Origin: Bacillota bacterium
GTDB lineage: Bacteria > Bacillota > Clostridia > Christensenellales > Christensenellaceae
DNA: 64,000 nucleotides
Direction of reading: 5' to 3'
Assembly: GCA_023393165.1 (NCBI GenBank)
Contig: JAEWMJ010000006.1
Location: 62,001-126,000, forward strand
A model generated the notes under the pieces. The model ran no database searches. It was given only the letters and a program-made list of their open reading frames with translations, and was not told the DNA's origin. This document shows, one piece after another, positions 42,056 through 51,556 of this stretch (its first letter is position 1; each line of letters begins with the position of its first letter). Position numbers and translations under genes: made by a program.

Positions 42056-42106
42056 GGGTTTTAATAACATCCATGTTCGGATGTTCGGATTTATTGCTCA
42101 TAAATG

Positions 42107-42142
42107 AAGCATCCTTAGGGGGTCCTTGGGGATGCTTTTTTG
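42107..42142 (+). terminator. terminator after the lipoprotein gene
   Basis: AAGCATCC (42107-42114) / GGATGCTT (42130-42137), then TTTTT. Confidence 0.8.
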
Positions 42143-42201
42143 AATTTAAATATGACATCGTTTTGTCAGGTATTTATGGTATACTGGTTCTGGGTGATGA
42201 A

Positions 42202-43107
42202 ATGCAAATCGAAAGATTGTTCGAAACGGTATATATTTTGATGCAAAAGGGCAATGTAACGGCAAAACAGCTTGCGGACAGGCTGGGGGTCACCGTACGC
42301 ACGGTGTACCGCGATCTGGATGTTTTGAGCGCCGCGGGGATACCCGTTTATACCAGCCAGGGGAAAGGCGGAGGCATACGCCTGCTGGAAAACTTTGTGT
42401 TGGACAGATCCCTGCTGACCGGAGACGAACAGAAGGAAATGCTGGCCGCGCTGCAAAGCCTAAAGGCCACGCAGGCAGCCGATACGGACGGCGTTCTGAA
42501 AAAGCTTGGCGTTCTTTTTAAGCAGAAGGATGCAAACTGGGTGGAAATCGATTTTTCAAATTGGGGACCTTTTGACCGCGAAAGGTTTTTAACTCTGAAA
42601 ACGGCCGTGCTCCAAAAGAAAGTGGTATCGTTTGAATATTACAATTCGCGCGGAGAAAAAACCGAAAGGCGGGCGGAGCCTCTCCAATTATGGTTTAAAG
42701 ACAGGGCATGGTTTCTCAAGGCCTTCTGCCTGAACCGCGGGGCGCCTCGGATTTTCAAGCTTTCCCGGATGAAGCATATTGCGCTGACGGATATTATGTT
42801 CGAGCGGGATTTGTCCCAGTTGGAATATGAGCCTCAAGGCGGCGAGCCTTTCCGCACGGTTTGGCTAAAACTGAAATTTACTGCCGGTATGGCTTACCGG
42901 GTGTGGGATGAATTTGAGGAAAGCTGTATCCATGAAAACGGGGACGGCAGTTTTACGGTTCTAACCGCCTATCCGGAAGATGAGTGGGTGTACGGATATA
43001 TCCTTTCGTTCGGCAGCGGCGTTACGGTCCTTGAACCCGGCTACATCAGGGAAGGGATACTTTCGCGTCTGAAAGCTGCGATGCAGAATTATTGCCGGCA
43101 AACATGA
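42202..43107 (+). CDS. HTH-WYL domain transcriptional regulator
   Basis: 301 aa. N-terminal HTH_11 (MQIERLFETVYILMQKGNVTAKQLADRLGVTVRTVYRDLDVL) and a C-terminal WYL domain (VSFEYYNSRGEKTERRAEPLQLWFKDRAWFLKAFC) that binds ligand, YafY group. A weak GGGTGATG site precedes the ATG at 42202; the long upstream frame runs through a terminator and is rejected. It precedes a GyrI-like gene by 55 bp, a frequent pairing in which the regulator controls the small-molecule-binding protein. Confidence 0.9.
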   Translation: MQIERLFETVYILMQKGNVTAKQLADRLGVTVRTVYRDLDVLSAAGIPVYTSQGKGGGIRLLENFVLDRSLLTGDEQKEMLAALQSLKATQAADTDGVLKKLGVLFKQKDANWVEIDFSNWGPFDRERFLTLKTAVLQKKVVSFEYYNSRGEKTERRAEPLQLWFKDRAWFLKAFCLNRGAPRIFKLSRMKHIALTDIMFERDLSQLEYEPQGGEPFRTVWLKLKFTAGMAYRVWDEFEESCIHENGDGSFTVLTAYPEDEWVYGYILSFGSGVTVLEPGYIREGILSRLKAAMQNYCRQT

Positions 43108-43161
43108 CATGCAGTTGTCATGTTATGAGTGCTATGATTGAGAAAAAAGGAGGATTCAGAT

Positions 43162-43788
43162 ATGGAAGAGATGCTTGATTATACCAAAAAATATAAAGAC
43201 CTTTATCTGCCCGGACGGGAACCCGCTGTCGTAGATGTGCCGCGCATGCCTTTTATTATAATCGAAGGAACAGGCGACCCCAACGGGGAGGAATTCGGGC
43301 AGGTGGTGGAGGCGCTCTATGGGTTTTCCTATACTATTAAAATGTCCTATAAGAGCAAGAACGTACCGGAGGGGTATTACCCTTATAAGGTTTTCCCGCT
43401 GGAGGGGATCTGGGATTTAGTGGACATCACAAAAATGCCCACCGACAAAAGCAACTTTAAATACTCCATGATGATCCGTCAGCCCGACTTTGTGACCCCT
43501 GCGTTTTTTGAAAAAACCAAAGATCAGTTAAAGAAGAAAAAACCGAATCCGTTCCTGGACAAGGCGGTTTTCCGCGAAGCCGCCGAAGGACTGTGCTGCC
43601 AGATGATGCATATCGGAAGCTACGACGACGAACCGGCCAGCTTTGATAAAATGGCGGACTATTGCGGTAAAAACGGCTTTTTACGTATCTCCAAAACGCA
43701 TCGGGAGATCTATATTTCCGATCCGCGCAGGACGGACGCGGCAAGGCTCAGGACGGTGCTCCGGTTCCAGGTAAAAAAAGGCGGCTGA
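43162..43788 (+). CDS. GyrI-like small-molecule-binding domain protein
   Basis: 208 aa, single GyrI-like (SOUL/GyrI) fold: VDVPRMPFIIIEGTGDPNGEEFGQVVEALYGFSYTIKM at the start, and PDFVTP, HREIYISDPRR, TVLRFQVKK near the end. Members bind or modify hydrophobic compounds. AAGGAGG lies seven bases before the ATG at 43162. It is followed after 1 bp by the SPL-type radical SAM gene, so the three are one operon. Confidence 0.85.
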   Translation: MEEMLDYTKKYKDLYLPGREPAVVDVPRMPFIIIEGTGDPNGEEFGQVVEALYGFSYTIKMSYKSKNVPEGYYPYKVFPLEGIWDLVDITKMPTDKSNFKYSMMIRQPDFVTPAFFEKTKDQLKKKKPNPFLDKAVFREAAEGLCCQMMHIGSYDDEPASFDKMADYCGKNGFLRISKTHREIYISDPRRTDAARLRTVLRFQVKKGG

Positions 43789-43789
43789 A

Positions 43790-44674
43790 ATGGAATATGT
43801 CCCCGCCAAAACCATTCTTTCCGGATACCGGGATTTGAATCCCTGGTTTGGCGTCAATTACAACATGAATATCTACAAGGGCTGCTCCCATGGGTGCATT
43901 TACTGTGACAGCAGGAGCGAGTGCTACCGCGTGGATGATTTCGACCGGGTACGGGTAAAGAAGGACGCGATTGCGACGATCCAAAGGGAACTATCGGTAA
44001 GGCGCAGGAAGGGCGTGGTGGGTACCGGCGCGATGAGCGATCCCTATAATCCTTTTGAGGAGGAATTGTGCCTGACAAAAGAGGCGCTTTCTTTGATCGA
44101 CGCATACGGATTCGGCGCCTGCATCTGTACAAAGAGCGGCCTGGTGACGCGGGATGCCGACATTTTATGCAGTATCGGTGAGCATTCGCCTGTGTTGGTA
44201 AAAATAACAATCACAGCTGCGGACGACGCCTTATCCAAAAAAATCGAACCGCTGGCGCCAAGATCCTCGCACAGGTTTGCGGCGGTAAAAACTCTCGTCC
44301 AAAACGGGATTTTTACCGGAATACTGCTCATGCCCGTGCTGCCTTTTATTTCGGACAACGATGAAAATATTCTGGGTATTGTGCGGAATGCGGCGTCAAG
44401 CGGTGCAAAGTTTATTTATCCGGCATTCGGGGTAACGCTCCGGCAAAATCAGAGGGATTGGTATTTTCAAAAACTGGATGCGCTGTTTCCGGGTTTGAAA
44501 CAGGAATACCTGCGGCAGTTCGGCGGAGCATATGCATGCACTTCCCCGAGAGCGCGGCGGCTTTGGGAGATTTTTCAGAGGGAGTGCGAAAAACACGGGA
44601 TACTGTTTCGTATGGACGATATCATACAGGAGTACCGGAAAAGCTATACGCAAAATCAACTGTCTTTTTTGTAA
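43790..44674 (+). CDS. SPL-family radical SAM protein
   Basis: 294 aa. CSHGCIYC (Cys32, 36, 39) binds the SAM cluster. Further landmarks: GTGAMSDPYNPFEEE, KSGLVTRDADIL and PVLPFISDN. It matches the radical SAM group named after spore photoproduct lyase, but lacks the C-terminal cysteine region of true SplB, so DNA repair of spore photoproduct is not implied. Substrate unknown. Overlap-free but 1-bp spacing with the GyrI gene. Confidence 0.85.
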   Translation: MEYVPAKTILSGYRDLNPWFGVNYNMNIYKGCSHGCIYCDSRSECYRVDDFDRVRVKKDAIATIQRELSVRRRKGVVGTGAMSDPYNPFEEELCLTKEALSLIDAYGFGACICTKSGLVTRDADILCSIGEHSPVLVKITITAADDALSKKIEPLAPRSSHRFAAVKTLVQNGIFTGILLMPVLPFISDNDENILGIVRNAASSGAKFIYPAFGVTLRQNQRDWYFQKLDALFPGLKQEYLRQFGGAYACTSPRARRLWEIFQRECEKHGILFRMDDIIQEYRKSYTQNQLSFL

Positions 44675-44688
44675 AGGGAGGGATGAGA

Positions 44689-45291
44689 ATGGATGCAGGT
44701 TTAATGGAGAAAATTCTAAAAATGGAAGGCAAAGAAATTGAAGACCTGGCAGCCGGTCTGGACCAGAAAGAGATACCCGCGCTTGTAGCCGCGCTGGCAT
44801 CTAAAAAAGACGAGGAAAGATACCCTGCTTTTCTGCTGCTCCGGGCGTTGTCCGGCATCAGGGGGGATCTGTATCCTTACTGGGATACTTTTATGGAAAA
44901 GCTAAAGAGTGAAAATTCCTATCAGCGCACCATAGGCCTTGTTATGCTGGCGGGCTGCGCAAAGTGGGACGCTGACAACAAAATGGACGAAATGATCGGA
45001 CTGTATCTGTCTTTCACCAGCGACGAAAAGGCGGTGACCGTCAGGCAGTGCATCCAGAGCATTGCCTCAATCCTGCCTTATAAAAGGCACCTGCACGGCA
45101 CGATTGCAGAGAAACTGATGTCCGTTAAAATATCCGGGAGAAAAGAATCGCAGCAAAAACTTGTTTTAAAGGACATATTGGGTATTCTGCTCCAAATACG
45201 GCAGTATGGACCAAATGAACGGATAGACGGATATATTGAAGAAGCGCATCTGTCACTGGATAAAAAAACGGCAAAAGAAATCTTTGGCTAG
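44689..45291 (+). CDS. HEAT-repeat-like helical protein
   Basis: 200 aa from the ATG at 44689, six bases after GGGAGGG. All-helical, with HEAT-like stretches (RYPAFLLLRALSGIRGD, RTIGLVMLAGCAKWD, VRQCIQSIASILPY). No catalytic motif. It follows the radical SAM gene by 14 bp and probably shares its mRNA. Function unknown. Confidence 0.7.
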   Translation: MDAGLMEKILKMEGKEIEDLAAGLDQKEIPALVAALASKKDEERYPAFLLLRALSGIRGDLYPYWDTFMEKLKSENSYQRTIGLVMLAGCAKWDADNKMDEMIGLYLSFTSDEKAVTVRQCIQSIASILPYKRHLHGTIAEKLMSVKISGRKESQQKLVLKDILGILLQIRQYGPNERIDGYIEEAHLSLDKKTAKEIFG

Positions 45292-45385
45292 GCAGGCATT
45301 TACCTCACGGTTTACGGTGTTACAAGAGCGTGATATACTGGGGAGAATACGGAATTGACCAAAGAGGCAAGGCGTTATATGGATA

Positions 45386-45733
45386 TTGGCGGACACGGTA
45401 TTTGGAATCGTCTTGTTGGTAGCAGGCCTTGTTTTCAGGGCGTGGCTTCCCAAAAAAATCAGTGATTTTGTGGGATACCGGACGGCGCGCTCTATGAAAA
45501 ATCAGGATACCTGGGAGGAAGCAAACAAGTACTCCGCGCGGATGATGATACGTTTCAGCCTGACGGCAATTACCGTAGGATTTGTATGCGGATTGCTTCT
45601 GAAGGTCCCCGGCGTTTTTATATCCGAAGGATTTGCGCTGACGACGGTTTTTTACATGATTTACCTGACTGAAAAGCATCTGAAAACATTGTTTGACGAA
45701 GACGGAAACCGTTTGGAAACGAAAAATAAGTAA
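45386..45733 (+). CDS. SdpI/YhfL-like membrane protein
   Basis: 115 aa. Membrane helices at about 5-22, 58-76 and 80-95, and the family motif GYRTARSMKNQDTWEEANKYS. SdpI proteins give immunity to toxic peptides; this short form lacks the extra N-terminal helices. There is no ATG in frame: the frame opens at a TTG (45386) after a TGA, and AAGAGGCAAGG lies about 15-20 bases upstream. The real start could be TTG or another non-ATG codon, or the N-terminus may be damaged. Confidence 0.65.
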   Translation: MADTVFGIVLLVAGLVFRAWLPKKISDFVGYRTARSMKNQDTWEEANKYSARMMIRFSLTAITVGFVCGLLLKVPGVFISEGFALTTVFYMIYLTEKHLKTLFDEDGNRLETKNK

Positions 45734-45764
45734 TTTGATAACCAAATTTATACAATAAAAGGTA

Positions 45765-45803
45765 AAACCCGGCAATTTCGGCGAGAAAATGCCGGGTTTT
45801 TTG
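45765..45803 (+). terminator. terminator after the SdpI-like gene
   Basis: AAACCCGGCA (45765-45774) / TGCCGGGTTT (45790-45799), then TTTT. Confidence 0.85.
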
Positions 45804-45947
45804 GCAGAAAACGTAAAAATATGATTGTTTTTATATGCAAAATAAGGCAAAATAATATATAATTAATCTAGTTTGCTCAAATCTTGAATACGAGAAAGAT
45901 TTTCATATTATAAATTATTTGAATTTTTTACACAGATGGAGAAATAT

Positions 45948-48281
45948 ATGGAGGATAGTTTTTACAAGGACATAATCGCGCAGTCCCCTATTGCGTATTC
46001 TTATCACAGAATTATATTGAATAAAGAAGGTTTGCCTTGTGATTATGAATTTTTGGAAATTAATAAGAAATTTGAGGAATTGGCAGGTTTGCCGGCCCGG
46101 GACATTGTCGGAAAAAGGTTAACGGAATTGGCGTCTGAAATCCGGACGGGAGATTTTGATTGTGTTGCCGCATTCGGAGAAGTTGCAATTAGTGAGAAGA
46201 ACCTCGTTTATGAAGAATATTTTCCGCTGCTGAAAGGTTACTTCAGGATGCATGCGCATTCTCTTAAAAAGGATTATTTCATGATTTGCTACTGCAATAT
46301 TACGAAGGAAAAAATGCATCTGTTGGAACTGGAGAAGCTTCAAAGCTATTCCGAGGAATTGCTGAAAATGCGTCCCTGCAACATGGATTATCAGAAGATC
46401 CTTAACAATATAATGAATATATCCAGGTCCAAATACGGGCTGCTGCTTTTATATGATGAAAGCAGGGACCGGTTTTCGGTTGCCGCCCTCTCCGGAGATA
46501 AAGAGAAAATGCAGGAAGGAAGCCGGATCTTTGGCTTTGACCAGGTTGAAAAAGGGTGGAGCCACAAAAGCGCAGAAAGTCAAAAAGGATGGGAAAGGAT
46601 TCAGGTTCATTTCTCCGAACTGCACAGGATCATTGGAAGATCCATCCCCCACCCCCTTATCACGCAGGTTATAGAATGCCTGGACAGCGATGAACTGACG
46701 GTAATGCGGATTCTGTGCGAAGGTAGAATACTGGGCGATATAGTTTTGATAATGCAAAGAGGGATGCAGGCCGAAAACCTTAATTTGATAGAGATTTATT
46801 CCAGGCAGATCGGAATGTTCCTGATACGTAACAAAGCCGAAGAACAGCTGCTCCAAAACGAAGATAAGCTGGTTGCAAGCGAACAAAGGCTGAGATCCAT
46901 GATCGCAAATATTTCGGACGTGATTTTAATTGTGGATGAGAACGCGGTGGTAAAATACTCAAGTCCAAACATGGAGGAACGGTATGGCTGGACGGAAGAA
47001 GATTTTAAAGACGTGCCGTCCTGGGAAGTGTTCCACCCGGACTGCAGGGAACTCCTTCAGGAAGAATTCGTGGCAATACTGAAGACGGACGGAATCAAAA
47101 AGACAATGGAGGCCAAGTACCTGTGCAAGGACGGCAGCTACAGGGATATTGAAATTACCGGGGTGAATCTAAAGAAAGACCCGAACATACAAGGGCTTCT
47201 GCTAACTTACCATGATGTAACCGAACGTAAAAAGCAGGAAGCGAAACTGCTGTACATGGGGTATCATGATCCGCTGACCGGCCTTTACAACCGTGCTTTT
47301 TTTGAAGAAGAAACAAGCAGGCTGGACACGAAAAGGCAGCTTCCCTTGTCGGTGGTGATCGGAGATATCAACGGGCTTAAGTTGATCAATGATGTGATCG
47401 GCCATGCTGAAGGCGACAGTCTGCTTCGGAAAATTGCCGGTATTTTAAAAAAATGCTGCAGGAAAGAAGATATTTTGGCCCGGACAGGCGGGGACGAATT
47501 CGGAATCCTTCTGCCCAAAATGAGCATGGAAAACACGAAAAGAATGGTGGACCGCCTGTATGCTGCATGCGAAGAGGATAAAGATGAAAACAGCCTGTAT
47601 ACCGCAAGCATTTCTTTGGGGTATGCTACAAAAACAGAAGAAACCGAATCCATAGACGACAAGATCAGGCTGGCTTCAGAACATATGAGCAAACGCAAGC
47701 TCCTGGAGAGAAAAAGCCTTCATAATTCCATACTGTCCTCATTTAAGGCGACAATGATTGAAAAAAGCCAACACACAGAGGAGCATGCCGAGAGGCTCAT
47801 CCGGCTTTCACGAAAATTAGGCATGGAAATGAAACTGACGGACGAGCAGCTGGATGAACTGGAACTTTTAAGCACACTGCATGATATCGGGAAAATAAGC
47901 ATTGACGAATCCATTTTGAATAAAAAAGAAAAACTTACCGAGGATGAGTGGTCGCTAATCAGAAAACACCCGGAAGTGGGCTATCGGATAGCCATGTCTT
48001 CTCTGGAGCTGATGCCGATCGCGGAATATATTATGTGCCATCACGAGCGCTGGGACGGCAAAGGTTATCCCCAGGGAATTGCGGGGGACGATATTCCGTT
48101 GCTTTCCCGTATCGTTGCGGTTACCGACGCATATGACGCGATGACAAACGAACGGCCTTACAGAAAACCGATCTCCAAAAAGGAAGCAGTCCACGAAATC
48201 CTGTCAAACGCAGGCACGCAGTTTGATCCCACGGTTGCCAGGCTTTTTGCACGTCTTTTATCACGTAAAAAAGATAAATAA
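45948..48281 (+). CDS. PAS-GAF-PAS-GGDEF-HD-GYP c-di-GMP enzyme
   Basis: About 777 aa, soluble. N-terminal PAS (QSPIAYSYHRIILNKEG), a GAF-like region (about 145-290), a second PAS (MIANISDVILIVDENAVVKY), GGDEF (RTGGDEFGILLP) with RKED five residues before it as I-site, and HD-GYP (LHDIGKISIDE, HHERWDGKGYPQG). It can both make and hydrolyse c-di-GMP. ATG 45948 is favoured over 45936 because GGAG lies six bases before it. Paralogous to the next gene, with which it is tandem, and to the one at 25591. Confidence 0.92.
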   Translation: MEDSFYKDIIAQSPIAYSYHRIILNKEGLPCDYEFLEINKKFEELAGLPARDIVGKRLTELASEIRTGDFDCVAAFGEVAISEKNLVYEEYFPLLKGYFRMHAHSLKKDYFMICYCNITKEKMHLLELEKLQSYSEELLKMRPCNMDYQKILNNIMNISRSKYGLLLLYDESRDRFSVAALSGDKEKMQEGSRIFGFDQVEKGWSHKSAESQKGWERIQVHFSELHRIIGRSIPHPLITQVIECLDSDELTVMRILCEGRILGDIVLIMQRGMQAENLNLIEIYSRQIGMFLIRNKAEEQLLQNEDKLVASEQRLRSMIANISDVILIVDENAVVKYSSPNMEERYGWTEEDFKDVPSWEVFHPDCRELLQEEFVAILKTDGIKKTMEAKYLCKDGSYRDIEITGVNLKKDPNIQGLLLTYHDVTERKKQEAKLLYMGYHDPLTGLYNRAFFEEETSRLDTKRQLPLSVVIGDINGLKLINDVIGHAEGDSLLRKIAGILKKCCRKEDILARTGGDEFGILLPKMSMENTKRMVDRLYAACEEDKDENSLYTASISLGYATKTEETESIDDKIRLASEHMSKRKLLERKSLHNSILSSFKATMIEKSQHTEEHAERLIRLSRKLGMEMKLTDEQLDELELLSTLHDIGKISIDESILNKKEKLTEDEWSLIRKHPEVGYRIAMSSLELMPIAEYIMCHHERWDGKGYPQGIAGDDIPLLSRIVAVTDAYDAMTNERPYRKPISKKEAVHEILSNAGTQFDPTVARLFARLLSRKKDK

Positions 48282-48302
48282 AAACTTTCAACAAAATGTT
48301 TA

Positions 48303-48516
48303 GCATGTAAAAAATCCGATATCCGTATTCCAGTTGATATATGCACATCCATCCGGCAGGGCAAGCCTTGCCGTTATTTGTTTACAAAGAATTTGTTGAA
48401 ATTTATGAAATAAATCCGCAGAGACAGAATGTTTAAGGATTGAGTTTATATCCAATAATAATAAAAGGTTGTAGTCACCGGCAAACTCGTGCGTTTCCGG
48501 AATTATTCCGTTTTCC
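48303..48516 (+). pseudogene. decayed PAS-domain sequence upstream of the second GGDEF-HD-GYP gene
   Basis: Translations in shifting frames give PAS-like strings: KNPISVFQLIYAHPSG, then LPLFVYKEFVEIYEINPQ in another frame, then a TAG at 48472-48474 just before the open frame. The open frame itself begins with LGTFRVFANRSIENHFAVCI, the last strands of a PAS domain. So the gene once started further upstream and its first PAS has been broken by frameshifts and a stop. Confidence 0.65.
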
Positions 48517-50997
48517 TTGGGAACATTTCGAGTTTTCGCAAACCGTTCGATAGAAAACCATTTTGCCGTATGCATAAAGGATATCACCCAACGCAAGAGA
48601 ATGGAGGATGCTCTTTTGGATAGTGAAAAAAAGGCCAGAGACAAATTGGAAAATATTTTATCATCCGGGAGCGATATCGGCAATCTGGAACTCTCCGATA
48701 TCATGGATATGGAGGAAATAAAATCAATGATGGACGATTTTTACAGGATAACAAAGGTACCCGCAGCCATCATGGATAATCATGGGAACGTCGTTTTCTC
48801 CAACGGTTTGCAGGATATCTGTACAAAATTTCATTGGAACAATCCCGAAACGGAAAAACATTGCGCAAAATCACGGAGCGTGCAGGAGAGCGGTTTTACG
48901 GCAAACATGTGCGGGAATCATTTATATCATATGACTGCGCCGGTCCGCGTAAACAACCGGCAGCTTGGGTATTTGCTGATCGGCCAGTTTTTGCTGGAGA
49001 ATGAAAAAACGGACCCCGAAATTTTTAGAAGACAGGCCCGCCAATACGGATTTGAAGAAAAAGAGTATCTGGCTGCGCTGGCCAAAGTTCCCCGGATCAG
49101 CCGGGAAAAAGCGGAGACCGTCATGTCGTTTTACGTTAAGTTTGCGGATATGCTGTCCCTGCTGAGCTTCCGCAATGTACAGCTTGCCAGGTCCCTGATG
49201 CAGGCTGAAAATACCAAAATGCTTTTAAAGTCCAGCATTGAAGGTTCCAAGGAAATCATTATGGCTATGCTGGACAAAAATTACCGCTATTTGTTTTTTA
49301 ACCGGGCGCACAAAGATTTTATGAAGAAACTTTATGGACAGGAGCCAGCTATTGGGCAGTCGGTATTCGAGAAAATTAAGCATGAAGAAGACCGGAAGCT
49401 GATCAAGGAAAATCTTGACAGGGCTCTCGCGGGAGAATCCCATTATTTGATCCATGAATACGGAGACAAAAAAAAGATATATTTCGAATCTTTTTTCAGC
49501 CCTATATACAATAACCCGGGCGAAGTTATAGGCGCAACCGCTTTTTCAAGGGATATCAGCGGGCGAATGAGGATCGAAAAGGCTCTTGAGGCCAGCGAAG
49601 CCAGAAATAAAGCCATGCTTTCCAATATATCGGACGTGGTCCTAATTTTGGATCGGGAAGGGCGCTGTAAATATGTGAGTCCCAATGCGGAAGAAAAGAT
49701 TGGATGGAAACCTAAACTAAATGACGATCTCATTGCTCTCAGAACGATACATCCGAATGACCGGGGAAAAATAAAGTCCGAATTCCGTTCCCTGCTGGGA
49801 TCCCCGGGATCCAAATTAACCACGGAAATAAGATATTTAGGCTCGGATGCAAAGTACCGTTATTTAGAATTGACCGGCGTGAATCTGATTTTTGATCCAA
49901 ATATCAGGGGAATATTGGTGAATTTCCATGACATCACCGAACGTAAGATAAAGGAAAAGGAGATCGTTTATCTGACCGAACACAGCACCCTGACGGGCCT
50001 TTACAACCGGCGGTATTTTGACCTTGAGAAGAGAAGGATGGACAATGCGGACAACCTACCCCTATCGGTAATTATCGGGGATATCAACGGCCTTAAACTG
50101 ATCAACGACGCTCTGGGGCATGCTGAAGGCGATAAAATGATTATTGAGATAGCCGGGATACTAAAAAAATGTACAAAAAAAAGAGACGTGCTGGCTCGTA
50201 CCGGCGGCGACGAGTTCAGCATCCTGCTTCCCCGTACAAGCAGTGAAGAGGTATATGCAATCATAAAGAAAATTCATGCGGCATGCAGGGAACACAAAAC
50301 AAAGAGCGAAATATACTATACGAGTATTTCTATGGGATATGCCACCAAGACCCGGGAAAGCGAGAGTTTCGACGCTAAAATCAAGGAAGCCGAGGACAAT
50401 ATGTATAAACGCAAACTCCTTGAGCATAAAAGCCTGCACAGTTCGATAATTTCATCCATCAAAACCACCATGCTTGAAAAAGATTTTCAGACCGAGGAAC
50501 ATGCCGAAAGGCTGGTGCTTTTGTCCAGCGCCCTGGGGCATGCGCTCAATATTACAAGCGAACAGATGGACGAACTTGAACTGCTGAGTACCCTGCATGA
50601 TATAGGTAAAATCGTGGTGGAAGATAAGGTATTAAAAAAGAAGGGGACTCTTGCTCCCGATGAATGGCGGCAATTGAGAAAACATCCGGAAGTGGGATAC
50701 AGGATCGCGTTGGCGTCTCCCGAACTGATTCCCATCGCGGAATACATTCTGTGCCATCATGAAAGATGGGACGGGAAGGGATACCCGCAGGGCCTTTCCG
50801 GGGAAGAAATCCCCCTTTTATCCCGCATAATTGCCTTAACCGATTCGTACGACGCCATGACGCAGGACAGGCCTTACAGGAAAGCGATGTCCAAGGAAAA
50901 AGCTATAGAAGAAATCCGGAAAAACGCGGGAGGGCAATTTGACCCCGGAATTGCGGAAGTTTTTATAAACGACGTACTCTTAAACGAAGACTATTGA
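48517..50997 (+). CDS. PocR-PAS-GGDEF-HD-GYP c-di-GMP enzyme, N-terminally truncated
   Basis: Up to 826 aa. It opens (TTG 48517) in the tail of a PAS domain (HFAVCIKDITQRKRMEDAL). An ATG at 48601 is an alternative. Then comes a PocR ligand-binding domain (MMDDFYRITKVPAAIMDNHG ... NPETEKHC ... LGYLLIGQFL), two PAS domains, GGDEF (RTGGDEFSILLP) and HD-GYP (LHDIGKIVVED, HHERWDGKGYPQG). The I-site position reads KKRD, not RxxD, so product inhibition may be lost. PocR domains sense small hydrocarbons in related kinases. No ribosome site is clear. Confidence 0.85.
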   Translation: MGTFRVFANRSIENHFAVCIKDITQRKRMEDALLDSEKKARDKLENILSSGSDIGNLELSDIMDMEEIKSMMDDFYRITKVPAAIMDNHGNVVFSNGLQDICTKFHWNNPETEKHCAKSRSVQESGFTANMCGNHLYHMTAPVRVNNRQLGYLLIGQFLLENEKTDPEIFRRQARQYGFEEKEYLAALAKVPRISREKAETVMSFYVKFADMLSLLSFRNVQLARSLMQAENTKMLLKSSIEGSKEIIMAMLDKNYRYLFFNRAHKDFMKKLYGQEPAIGQSVFEKIKHEEDRKLIKENLDRALAGESHYLIHEYGDKKKIYFESFFSPIYNNPGEVIGATAFSRDISGRMRIEKALEASEARNKAMLSNISDVVLILDREGRCKYVSPNAEEKIGWKPKLNDDLIALRTIHPNDRGKIKSEFRSLLGSPGSKLTTEIRYLGSDAKYRYLELTGVNLIFDPNIRGILVNFHDITERKIKEKEIVYLTEHSTLTGLYNRRYFDLEKRRMDNADNLPLSVIIGDINGLKLINDALGHAEGDKMIIEIAGILKKCTKKRDVLARTGGDEFSILLPRTSSEEVYAIIKKIHAACREHKTKSEIYYTSISMGYATKTRESESFDAKIKEAEDNMYKRKLLEHKSLHSSIISSIKTTMLEKDFQTEEHAERLVLLSSALGHALNITSEQMDELELLSTLHDIGKIVVEDKVLKKKGTLAPDEWRQLRKHPEVGYRIALASPELIPIAEYILCHHERWDGKGYPQGLSGEEIPLLSRIIALTDSYDAMTQDRPYRKAMSKEKAIEEIRKNAGGQFDPGIAEVFINDVLLNEDY

Positions 50998-51010
50998 GCA
51001 TTTTTTTTGA

Positions 51011-51055
51011 CTCATATTTCAGAAGCCGTACGAGTATATACTAGTGAAATATGAG
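51011..51055. repeat. inverted repeat before the small acidic gene
   Basis: CTCATATTTCA (51011-51021) and TGAAATATGAG (51045-51055), perfect 11-bp arms with a 23-nt loop, preceded by T8. It may terminate the minus strand or bind a regulator of the next gene. Confidence 0.5.
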
Positions 51056-51115
51056 GAAAAATTTATCATGATGCCGTGCGGTTTGCACAAAATCATATAA
51101 AAGAGGTGAAAAAAA

Positions 51116-51322
51116 ATGAAAAATTCGTTTGACGAACAGGATGATTACCAACAAGACATTCTTGGCATGGACGCATTTTTATTTTCGGATCCGAGAGATT
51201 GGGCAGATGACGGTTACGGCCGGCCCGGGCTGGACGAATACGGCGGATATGAGGATTATGATCCGGAATACTATGAGAACGAAGAATATGAAGAAGATTA
51301 TGACGACGAGGATTATGAATAA
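51116..51322 (+). CDS. small acidic Tyr/Asp/Glu-rich protein
   Basis: 68 aa, strongly acidic. The second half is almost only Asp, Glu, Tyr and Gly (ending EEDYDDEDYE). No hydrophobic segment. AGAGGTG lies eight bases before the ATG, and a good terminator follows, so it is a real single-gene unit. Family not recognised. Such tails can bind metal ions or basic partners, which is only a suggestion. Confidence 0.7.
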   Translation: MKNSFDEQDDYQQDILGMDAFLFSDPRDWADDGYGRPGLDEYGGYEDYDPEYYENEEYEEDYDDEDYE

Positions 51323-51367
51323 AACGTAAAGGCCTTTGAAAGGAACACTACACGGAATACAGCGAAA

Positions 51368-51402
51368 CCCCGAAAAAATTTTTGCTTTTCGGGGATTTTT
51401 TA
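51368..51402 (+). terminator. terminator after the acidic gene
   Basis: CCCCGAAAA (51368-51376) / TTTTCGGGG (51386-51394), then ATTTTTTAT. Confidence 0.85.
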
Positions 51403-51556
51403 TGTGTCGGATCCGGATGGCTAAAGCGGGGGATAGTTTTTTGAATTTAAGAAAAAATATCCGAATGAAAACAAATAACAGGAAAGAATGCCGACGCACA
51501 AAACCGGCATTTTATAGTATAATGATATAAAAATGAGGAAAAAAAGGAGAAAGCAT

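Noticed and set aside
41977..42201. 75-codon upstream extension of the WYL regulator
   Set aside because: It runs through the end of the lipoprotein gene and a terminator; the HTH family starts at 42202.
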